Shown here: one piece after another, positions 17,578 to 25,052 of the stretch
Position numbering within the stretch: position 1 is the first letter of the stretch
How the letters are laid out: every line of letters begins with the position of its first letter
From: Neobacillus mesonae
GTDB lineage: Bacteria > Bacillota > Bacilli > Paenibacillales > Paenibacillaceae
Direction: 5' to 3'
DNA length: 64,000 nucleotides
Assembly: GCA_023715865.1 (NCBI GenBank)
Contig: JAMBOW010000007.1
Span: 1-64,000, forward strand
The notes under the pieces: generated by a model
What the model was told of the DNA's origin: nothing
Databases searched by the model: none
The model's input: only the letters and a program-made list of their open reading frames with translations
Program-made: the position numbers and the translations under genes

Positions 17578-17829
17578 TTACAACACCCTCTAACATCCTT
17601 TATTTCGTTATGATGCTAAGCCGATTATAAGCTTCACTTAAAAAGGGAAAGCAAGTGTAGTGGTCCTTTGGCTTTTCGAACCTTAAACTACTTACTTACC
17701 ATCCCATAGGTAGCAACATCATAAAAATCGTAAGCATCGCTGCATCTATGAAATGCAGAACATACGCTAAGCGTTCAGGCCGGCACGGGTGGATGCGGCC
17801 TGGTTAGCTGTGATTTTTAAATTATTGTA
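17578..17829 (-). other. mreB-mreC intergenic region with inverted repeats
   Basis: A 252-nt gap inside an otherwise tight cluster. On the minus strand it holds CAGGCCG/CGGCCTG around a 13-nt loop, and CTGCAT/ATGCAG around a short loop. Neither is followed by a T tract, so they are not ordinary terminators. No gene is visible. Confidence 0.5.
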
Positions 17830-18864
17830 TTAACGTTTGGATCTGATTGCAGCGCTGCTTCTAGATTTGAACAAATGAATGTTATCCAGCGCTTTGCCTG
17901 TGCCGATCGCTACACAATCCAGTGGATTCTCAGCAACGATAACCGGCATGCCTGTTTCACCTGCGAGCAGCTTGTCCAGGTTACGAAGAAGAGCTCCACC
18001 TCCGGTAAGAACAATCCCGCGGTCCATAATGTCTGCAGCCAGCTCAGGAGGACATTTTTCAAGGGTTACTTTTACAGCTTCTACAATGGAACCCACTGTA
18101 TCGGCAAGTGCTTCACTGATTTCATCAGACGTAATAGTAATTGTCTTCGGCAACCCAGTTACAAGGTCGCGTCCGCGAATTTCCATGGTCTCCACAGATT
18201 CCAGCGGAAGCGCAGATCCAATCTCCATCTTAAGCTGTTCTGCCGTTCTCTCACCGATCATCAGGTTGTATTGACGTTTGATATATTGAATGATGGACTC
18301 GTCCATCTCATCACCAGCAACACGTACGGAACGGCTTGTTACAATACCGCCAAGGGAAATGACAGCAACTTCTGTCGTTCCTCCGCCGATATCCACTACC
18401 ATGCTTCCTGTCGGTTCCCATACTGGAAGATCAGCCCCGATTGCTGCTGCAAACGGCTCTTCAATCGTATAGGCTTCTCTTGCGCCAGCCTGCTTCGTTG
18501 CATCTTCAACTGCGCGCTGCTCAACCGCTGTAATGCCGGAAGGAACACAAACCATGACATTTGGATGACGCTGGAAGAAGGAACGCTGCTTTTGAGCTTG
18601 ACGAATAAAGTATTTAATCATCGTTGCTGTTGTATCAAAATCGGCGATAACGCCATCTTTCATCGGTCTGATTGCACGGATGTTGCCTGGTGTACGGCCG
18701 ATCATTTTTTTGGCAGACTCACCGACAGCTTCAATCACTTGTGTATCCGTGCGCAATGCAACAACAGAAGGTTCTCTAACAACAATGCCTTTTCCCCGTA
18801 CGTAAACGAGCGTATTCGCCGTTCCCAAGTCAATCCCTAAATCTTTTGTAAAGCCACCTAACAT
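17830..18864 (-). CDS. mreB: Rod shape-determining actin homologue MreB
   Basis: Bacterial actin that directs lateral wall synthesis. The 344 residues show the actin-fold motifs: phosphate 1 DLGIDLGTANTLVYV, phosphate 2 MVVDIGGGTTEVAVISLGG, and adenosine VLTGGGALLRNLDKL. It is the first gene of the mreB-mreC-mreD-minC-minD-rodA series. Mbl and MreBH are paralogue alternatives; context with mreC and mreD favours MreB. Confidence 0.96.
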   Translation of the reverse strand: MLGGFTKDLGIDLGTANTLVYVRGKGIVVREPSVVALRTDTQVIEAVGESAKKMIGRTPGNIRAIRPMKDGVIADFDTTATMIKYFIRQAQKQRSFFQRHPNVMVCVPSGITAVEQRAVEDATKQAGAREAYTIEEPFAAAIGADLPVWEPTGSMVVDIGGGTTEVAVISLGGIVTSRSVRVAGDEMDESIIQYIKRQYNLMIGERTAEQLKMEIGSALPLESVETMEIRGRDLVTGLPKTITITSDEISEALADTVGSIVEAVKVTLEKCPPELAADIMDRGIVLTGGGALLRNLDKLLAGETGMPVIVAENPLDCVAIGTGKALDNIHLFKSRSSAAIRSKR

Positions 18865-19030
18865 GCTATTTTCTCCCTTTCTTTACGTGCATTATTTATG
18901 CTGCTGTCCTAAACGCACAAAGCAGCTGCATCATTATAATCCGATTCAATAAAATGGCGTATAAGCGCCGAAGGAAGCGCTCCTTATTCATTTACGCTTA
19001 AATAAAAAACCGTTAACGTACCACATTATA

Positions 19031-19720
19031 TTATATGAACCCTTGCTCCTTCAAACTTGTATACTTTCCGTCCCCGATAATGATGTGATCTAGCACATCG
19101 ATTCCTACGATTTCACCTGCTTTGGTGAGACGTCGTGTGATCTGTATATCTTCTGGGCTCGGGGTCGGATCACCGCTTGGATGATTGTGTGCGCACACGA
19201 TCGAAGCACTGCTGCATTTCATAGCAGCTCTGAACACTTCACGCGGGTGGACGATGGAAGCGTTGAGGCTGCCCATAGAGAGAGTCTCTTGGGCAATCAC
19301 GTGGTTTTTGGTGTTTAGAAACAGGCAAACAAAATGCTCTTTCTGTAAATATCTGAGCTGCTCCATCAGCAGATCAGCCGCATCCCTAGGGCTGCGAATT
19401 ACAGGCCTATCCGACAATCGGGTCTGCATCACTCTTTGTCCCAGCTCTATGCCTGCCTTTAATTGAATAGCTTTAGCTGGCCCAATGCCTTTCAGCTGTA
19501 TCAATTCATCAACACTCATATCGACAAGGTTCCGAAGACTTCCTGCTTCGTTAAGAATACGTTGTGCGACATGAATAGCTGACTCCTGCTTTGTTCCCGT
19601 TCTGAGCAAAATAGCTAAAAGTTCAGCATGGCTCAGTGCACCCGCCCCGTGATTAAGCATGCGTTCTCTCGGGCGCTGTTCTTGGGGGATGTCGCGCAAC
19701 ATATACTGTGGCGAACTCAT
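19031..19720 (-). CDS. radC: RadC/JAB-domain protein
   Basis: Member of the RadC family (YsxA in B. subtilis), historically linked to DNA repair, with function unproven. Of 229 residues, a helix-hairpin-helix segment lies at about 65-100 (LIQLKGIGPAKAIQLKAG). A JAMM metal-binding domain follows, with HNHPSGDPTPSPED at about 178-191. It lies between mreB and maf, as in B. subtilis. Confidence 0.95.
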   Translation of the reverse strand: MSSPQYMLRDIPQEQRPRERMLNHGAGALSHAELLAILLRTGTKQESAIHVAQRILNEAGSLRNLVDMSVDELIQLKGIGPAKAIQLKAGIELGQRVMQTRLSDRPVIRSPRDAADLLMEQLRYLQKEHFVCLFLNTKNHVIAQETLSMGSLNASIVHPREVFRAAMKCSSASIVCAHNHPSGDPTPSPEDIQITRRLTKAGEIVGIDVLDHIIIGDGKYTSLKEQGFI

Positions 19721-19759
19721 CTTCTCCCTCTTTTCATCTAACCAAACGTATATATTTCG

Positions 19760-20371
19760 TTAGTTTCGATCCATGGAAAGCACGGGCAATCCCAGCTCCG
19801 CCAGCTGCTCGCTTAGCAAGGAGAGCGGCAGACCTACTACGTTAAAATAGCATCCTTCAATGGAATCGACCAGTGTCGCACCTATACCTTGAATAGCATA
19901 CGAACCTGCCTTGTCAGAAGGCTCCCCAGTACGAATATAAGCATCAATCACATCCGGAAGCGCTTCTTTCATCTTCACTTTTGTTCTGCGATGCCGGGTA
20001 ATGATTCGTCCATCTTCCCCCGAAATGCAAGCAACTCCTGTATATACTTCATGCGTCCGATTTTGAAGCATGCTGAGCATGCGGTAAGCATCTTGGTTAT
20101 CCTTTGGTTTACCGAGCACGGCTCCATCCAATACCACGATCGTATCACTGCCTACAATAATTGCATCTGCCAGTTCGGATTTATAGGATTCATAAACGGC
20201 TTTTGCCTTACGCTCGGCAAGCTCCTCCACGATTTGCTGAGGGGTGTAATCTTCCGGTGTATCTTCTGGGGCATGGCTTGGACGTACTTCAAACGGAATA
20301 TTGAGAGAAGCTATAAGCTCCTGACGTCTAGGAGATGTTGAGGCAAGAATAATCCGCTGCTGCTTTTTCAA
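19760..20371 (-). CDS. maf: Maf-family nucleotide pyrophosphatase
   Basis: House-cleaning pyrophosphatase hydrolysing modified dTTP/UTP-type nucleotides. The 203 residues have the N-terminal LASTSPRRQELI signature, the conserved VGSDTIVVLDG, and GSYAIQGIGATLVDSIEGCY. The start is TTG at 20371 with AAGGAG 9 nt ahead. Confidence 0.95.
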   Translation of the reverse strand: MKKQQRIILASTSPRRQELIASLNIPFEVRPSHAPEDTPEDYTPQQIVEELAERKAKAVYESYKSELADAIIVGSDTIVVLDGAVLGKPKDNQDAYRMLSMLQNRTHEVYTGVACISGEDGRIITRHRRTKVKMKEALPDVIDAYIRTGEPSDKAGSYAIQGIGATLVDSIEGCYFNVVGLPLSLLSEQLAELGLPVLSMDRN

Positions 20372-20468
20372 GGGGATAAACTCCTTCGTTTGAGTCTAAT
20401 GCTATTCGCATGTCTAACTTGAGTTTTTGTCTAGTTACTTCCACTCGCCTGCTTGTAGTCAATCAAAA

Positions 20469-20711
20469 CTACAATTTTCGATAAAGCCAAATCGCAAAAA
20501 TAACACCTAGCAGGCTGAGCAGGCTCATTTTAAATTGAATATTAAGATTATAACTAATGATGTCGAAATCTGCTTTAGGCGACCAGCTCATCGTCGTAGC
20601 ATTCGTTAAAAAAGAAAGAGCTTCAAACGGCTCTAATCCTTTGGATATAAACGCTCCAATCAACCAACCGAGGAGCAGAAACAAGATGAATATTCCGAAG
20701 TTTTTTTTCAT
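20469..20711 (-). CDS. DUF4321-type small membrane protein
   Basis: An 80-residue protein with a hydrophobic N-terminal helix (FGIFILFLLLGWLIGAF, about 4-20) and another at the C-terminus (about 59-76). The layout matches the DUF4321 family as I recall it, whose function is unknown. The ATG at 20711 has an AGGGAAGAG site; the longer upstream frame crosses the terminator of the preceding gene. It lies between spoIIB and maf. Confidence 0.75.
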   Translation of the reverse strand: MKKNFGIFILFLLLGWLIGAFISKGLEPFEALSFLTNATTMSWSPKADFDIISYNLNIQFKMSLLSLLGVIFAIWLYRKL

Positions 20712-20777
20712 TCTACTCTTCCCTCGCCATATTTTGACACCTTCATTATTATACGGGAACCTAGTCGTAAGTACAAA

Positions 20778-20822
20778 CAGAAATCCGGCTGGGGGAAGTA
20801 TTTCCAGCTCCCAGCCGGATTG
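20778..20822 (-). terminator. Terminator after spoIIB-like gene
   Basis: On the minus strand, AATCCGGCTGGGAGCTGG pairs with the downstream CCCCCAGCCGGATT. The T tract is short and interrupted, so efficiency may be moderate. Confidence 0.75.
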
Positions 20823-20832
20823 CACGCGTTTA

Positions 20833-22110
20833 CTATGCTTGTTTGATGATTTCAAGCAGCTGTTTTTCAAGAAGTATATAACCCATCACCTGTGATTGGA
20901 CATTCCACATATGCTCTTTTGAGGGATTTTTATTATATTCTGCAATGGCTGCGACAGCTGTATTCATTGCCGCCTCCATCGCAAGTTCAACAGCTTCACT
21001 ATCTGCAGGCAAGCCGCTCCGCACTGCAGCAACGCTGCTCGTCCACCTCTGATGGACATCCGTAATAGAGGTCATCTTGTCAGCAGGGACGGCAGTTTGT
21101 TCCGTTTGTCCAAGCTGTTCAATCGATATGGAGGTTAAGATTTCTGTTATTTCTCTGCTGTTGTTGAAGAATTCAGAGACCGCTTCCTGTTCACCTGTAT
21201 ATTGAATGCTTGAGACTGCAGGCAGGCTGATTTCGCGAACGTAGAGCTCTACCCCCTCAGCCTTAAGCTGATTACTAATCTGTCTGGCATCACCCCGATC
21301 CTTGGAAACACCGGCATAGACACGAAGCTCATCCAGCGGATCGCTCCCTGCTGCAATGCCTGCTGTAGTCAGCTCTGATTTCGCCTGCTCAGCTCCATCC
21401 TTATTGCTGAATACCCCGTATTGAAGCATGAAATAGGTCACCGCAGGAATTTCTACCGCTGTCGATAGTCCAGCCGAAACACCGCCTGAAGCTGCTGCTG
21501 CACCAGATTCGGTTACAGCTTGCGAGGAAGTGATGTCCGAAGCTGCAGGAACTGCTGCAGGAGAAGATGAAGGAGATTGCTCCGTGTTGACCATGGACAT
21601 CGCTACCACACCAAACATTACGCCGGTAACGACGGCTGCGATAATCGACCCAAAGAGCTTCCAGCCATTTCGAGGACGGTGATACAGTGTATAGTTATCG
21701 CTGGCACGATCCGAATAGAGCATTTCCTGCATATCCAATTCCTCGTAAGAATCAATCTGGTGCTCTTTGTTCTCTTTATCTGCAATGATAGGTGCAGCAG
21801 AATATGGGCCGAAAGGCTCTTCCCAATCGTCATAAATCCTACGGTCAAAGTAAATGTTGTTTGCCGCAGATTCTTTAGGCGGTTTCGTTGTTTGTCGCTC
21901 TTCAAGAGGAAGGCTTGTCCGGTTCTGTGTCTGCATCGTTATCGGTGCCTCCAGAGAATGAACACTTTCGATCTCTGTACTGGCGGCATGATTTGCAGTT
22001 GCACTCTCCTTACTCAGCTTCAAATTATCGCTAGACTTGATTCTGCCTGATTCCAACTTCTTATCCTGCTTATTCTCATTAAAACGAAATGTCATTCTAG
22101 CATTATTCAC
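20833..22110 (-). CDS. spoIIB: SPOR-domain protein, SpoIIB-like
   Basis: 425 residues. The hydrophilic cytoplasmic region (about 1-150) contains an Arg/Asp-rich middle. One transmembrane helix lies at about 155-173 (FGSIIAAVVTGVMFGVVAM), followed by a Ser/Ala-rich linker. A SPOR peptidoglycan-binding domain is at about 225-300 (YFMLQYGVFSNKDGAEQAK). SpoIIB of B. subtilis, also a bitopic SPOR protein acting on septal wall during engulfment, lies in the same place next to maf. Homology is inferred from layout and position. The GTG at 22110 has GAGGAGGG ahead. Confidence 0.75.
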   Translation of the reverse strand: MNNARMTFRFNENKQDKKLESGRIKSSDNLKLSKESATANHAASTEIESVHSLEAPITMQTQNRTSLPLEERQTTKPPKESAANNIYFDRRIYDDWEEPFGPYSAAPIIADKENKEHQIDSYEELDMQEMLYSDRASDNYTLYHRPRNGWKLFGSIIAAVVTGVMFGVVAMSMVNTEQSPSSSPAAVPAASDITSSQAVTESGAAAASGGVSAGLSTAVEIPAVTYFMLQYGVFSNKDGAEQAKSELTTAGIAAGSDPLDELRVYAGVSKDRGDARQISNQLKAEGVELYVREISLPAVSSIQYTGEQEAVSEFFNNSREITEILTSISIEQLGQTEQTAVPADKMTSITDVHQRWTSSVAAVRSGLPADSEAVELAMEAAMNTAVAAIAEYNKNPSKEHMWNVQSQVMGYILLEKQLLEIIKQA

Positions 22111-22172
22111 GGCTAAGCGACCCTCCTCTTGTCCTTTTCTACAGCTATATGTTACCGAACTAGAAGATATGC

Positions 22173-22211
22173 AAAAAAAAACACCGTTTCTATAAATAGA
22201 AACGATGTTTA
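22173..22211 (-). terminator. Rho-independent terminator after murC
   Basis: On the minus strand, AAACATCGTTTCTAT pairs with ATAGAAACGGTGTTT and continues into a run of eight or nine Ts. Confidence 0.93.
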
Positions 22212-22227
22212 CATCATGGCTAAAATT

Positions 22228-23598
22228 TTACTTGATACCTTTTGCAAGCTCATAGCCGGCTTTCCATATGTCTCCGGCTCCCATGGTAAGTACTAAATCT
22301 CCCGGCTGCAAGCGGTTCTCCAAATGGTTGACTACATCCTCTTTAGTGGGGAAATAGGTTGTATTTGGATTGCTGTTCAGCTTAATGAGATCTACCAGCT
22401 TGGAGGAATGGACTCCTTCGATCTGCTTCTCACCTGCAGGAGAATAAATATCCGTTATGATGACTTCATCTGCCTCTCCAAAGGCACGGCTGAATGCATC
22501 CAGCAGGAAAAAGGTTCGAGTATATCGCTGCGGTTGGAAGACCGCGATGATCCGTTTACCCGTTGCCTTAGCCGCGCTGATTGTAGCTTCAATCTCCGTT
22601 GGATGATGGGCGTAATCATCAATAATGAGAATGTCCCGAGCTTCGCCAAGCACTTGGAATCTGCGTTTTGCTCCGCTGAATTTCACGATTGCCTTCACAA
22701 TGGATTCAAATGGAATCCCCGCCTCAAGACAGGAAATAACGGTTGCCATAGCATTGCTCACATTATGTTTGCCCGGTACGGATAGCTCCACAGTACCAAG
22801 CGGAGCACCGCGATGATTCATCGTAAATGAAATATGCCGGTCCCCAAGCTCGATGTCTGTTGCGGTATAATCCGCCTCAGCATCAATGGCATAGGTAATA
22901 ATATTCGATTTGAGCTGCGGCATAATACTCTGAATATTCTCATCGTCTGCACAAACAATGGCACAGCCCTCAGGCTTCACTTGGTTCAAAAATTTAACAT
23001 AAGCATTTTTCAGCTCGTTAAAATCATTGTTGTAGTTCTCCATATGATCGGCTTCAAGGTTCGTTACAATCCCGACCCATGGATGATATTGCAGGAACGA
23101 GCCGTCGCTTTCATCTGCTTCTGCTACAACATGCTCCCCTTTACCTGCCTTAGCATTGGTTCCAAGGTTCATGATCTCTCCGCCGATGATATAAGTCGGA
23201 TCAACCCCGCACTCTTCCATAACAAGTGCAATCATAGAAGAAGTTGTCGTCTTGCCGTGTGCACCAGCAACAGCAACACCTTTACGTTCATTGAGCAGTC
23301 TTGCAAGCATTTGGGCGCGATGAAGGATCGGAATGTTTAGCTGCTCCGCCTCAACGCGTTCCACATTGTCCTTAGTCGCAGCTGTTGAGTATACAACCAA
23401 ATCCGCACCATGGACTTGTTCAGGCGTATGCCCGATATATATTTTTGCTCCCTTTGCGGCAAGCTTTTCAGTGAGCTCCTGGGATACTACATCAGATCCC
23501 GTTACGGTATAGCCCATTTCCAGCATAACTCTTGCAATGGCGCTCATCCCATAGCCGCCGATACCGATAAAATGTACATGTTCCGAAGTGTTTAACAA
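22228..23598 (-). CDS. murC: UDP-N-acetylmuramate--L-alanine ligase
   Basis: Adds the first amino acid to UDP-MurNAc in peptidoglycan precursor synthesis. Of 456 residues, the N-terminal Rossmann domain starts VHFIGIGGYGMSAIARV. The ATP motif is VAGAHGKTTTSSMIA. The catalytic DDYAHHPTEI segment is present. The start is TTG at 23598. It lies 4 nt after folC, so the two are probably cotranscribed. murC is not at this position in B. subtilis. Confidence 0.96.
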   Translation of the reverse strand: MLNTSEHVHFIGIGGYGMSAIARVMLEMGYTVTGSDVVSQELTEKLAAKGAKIYIGHTPEQVHGADLVVYSTAATKDNVERVEAEQLNIPILHRAQMLARLLNERKGVAVAGAHGKTTTSSMIALVMEECGVDPTYIIGGEIMNLGTNAKAGKGEHVVAEADESDGSFLQYHPWVGIVTNLEADHMENYNNDFNELKNAYVKFLNQVKPEGCAIVCADDENIQSIMPQLKSNIITYAIDAEADYTATDIELGDRHISFTMNHRGAPLGTVELSVPGKHNVSNAMATVISCLEAGIPFESIVKAIVKFSGAKRRFQVLGEARDILIIDDYAHHPTEIEATISAAKATGKRIIAVFQPQRYTRTFFLLDAFSRAFGEADEVIITDIYSPAGEKQIEGVHSSKLVDLIKLNSNPNTTYFPTKEDVVNHLENRLQPGDLVLTMGAGDIWKAGYELAKGIK

Positions 23599-23602
23599 AA
23601 TT

Positions 23603-24979
23603 TCACCAACCTTTTTCAGAATCGGTTTGATGCAAAAGGGCGGCCCTTACATCGGCAATTAAATACAATGTGCCGGACACAACCCCCAGATCTTCCGCTT
23701 CCGTCCGTAACTTAAGTAAGCTCAGTGCCTTTTTCCATGAAGGTTCTACGATGATGTCAAGGTTTGGTTTGGCATAGGATGGACGAAGCTCTTCTACCAA
23801 ATGATTTAACTGGGCCGCGTCCATTTTACGTCGGAAATCTGGCTCAGTCAGGATAAGCGTATCCACTAGTGGCAGTATATGCTCAAAGTACAATTTATGA
23901 TGCTTATTCTCCAGCATGCCCATCATTAAAATTAGTTTCCGCCCAGGATATATATCCTTGATGCTCTTTGCCAGCATTTCGGCTCCTTCCGGATTATGCG
24001 CACCGTCCAAAATAAACAGCGGCTCATCTGAAACTTTCTCAAAACGACCGGCCCAAAAAGCATTACGGAAACCTCTCTGCAAATCTTCCTCTTCCATATA
24101 GAACGCCATGTACTGGCGCAGCACTTCAAGTGTCATTAAAGCCCCAGCCGCATTGGCACATTGATACTTGCCCTGCATTGTAAGCTCTACATCAAGTTCA
24201 CGAAACGGTCCTTTAAAATGCAATGTTTGCCCATCCTTATTAATCTGCTCCTGCTCGTACGTAAACTGTTCGCCGGCAAGATATAAGGTGGATTTATTTT
24301 TTTGTGCGACCTCGCGAATCACTTGAATCGCTTCCGGCTGCTCTACTAGACTGACGACAGGAACGCCGGGTTTAATAATTCCTGCCTTTTCAAATGCGAT
24401 TTGGCTGATTGTATCTCCTAGAATATCCGTGTGATCCATTCCGATATTTGTAATCACCGAAATAATGGGAGTGACGACATTTGTTACATCAAGCCTTCCC
24501 CCAAGCCCGGTCTCCCATACTACCACATCGGGATAGCACACTTCAGCATAATACATAATTGCAAGCGCCGTCGCAACCTCAAACATGGTCGGAGATCCAA
24601 GTTCCGTCTCCGCCACTTCCGCTACTAGCGGCTGAATGCGCCTTGCAAGCTCTAATAAAGTTTCTTCTGGAATATCTTCTTCGTTATACTGAAACCGATT
24701 TGTGAACTTGGTGATGTACGGCGAAGTAAATGTACCTACGTCGTAACCGGTGCTTTTTAGCGCCGACGTTAAAAAGGCACAGGTAGAACCTTTTCCGTTC
24801 GTACCTGCGACATGAATAAACTTCAGGTGTTTATGAGGATTTCCCAATTTTGACAAAAGGAGCTCGATACGGGAGAGCCCCGGTCTTATTCCAAACGGAA
24901 TGAGATTGTTGATCCAAGCCACCGCGTCTTCATACGTGTGCAGCGGAGCAGCAATGTCGGCTTTAGTGGTTCCTTCCAT
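23603..24979 (-). CDS. folC: Folylpolyglutamate synthase / dihydrofolate synthase
   Basis: Mur-ligase-fold enzyme that glutamylates folates. The 458 residues have the P-loop HVAGTNGKGSTCAFL (about 57-71) and the folate-synthase segment TSPYITKFTNRFQ. The downstream LDGAHNPEGAEML is the family's second motif. The ATG at 24979 has AGAAGGTG upstream; a GTG three codons earlier lies inside that site. It follows valS by about 70 nt. Confidence 0.95.
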   Translation of the reverse strand: MEGTTKADIAAPLHTYEDAVAWINNLIPFGIRPGLSRIELLLSKLGNPHKHLKFIHVAGTNGKGSTCAFLTSALKSTGYDVGTFTSPYITKFTNRFQYNEEDIPEETLLELARRIQPLVAEVAETELGSPTMFEVATALAIMYYAEVCYPDVVVWETGLGGRLDVTNVVTPIISVITNIGMDHTDILGDTISQIAFEKAGIIKPGVPVVSLVEQPEAIQVIREVAQKNKSTLYLAGEQFTYEQEQINKDGQTLHFKGPFRELDVELTMQGKYQCANAAGALMTLEVLRQYMAFYMEEEDLQRGFRNAFWAGRFEKVSDEPLFILDGAHNPEGAEMLAKSIKDIYPGRKLILMMGMLENKHHKLYFEHILPLVDTLILTEPDFRRKMDAAQLNHLVEELRPSYAKPNLDIIVEPSWKKALSLLKLRTEAEDLGVVSGTLYLIADVRAALLHQTDSEKGW

Positions 24980-25052
24980 ACGCTTCACCTTCTAGGTTTA
25001 AAGTTAGTTAGACAGGCATTCCCGATTTGAACGGGAACACCTGCCGTCTTCA

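Noticed and set aside
17875..18840. 321-codon plus-strand frame antisense to mreB
   Set aside because: Composition is unlike real proteins (many Cys, His, Asn) and mreB on the other strand is certain.
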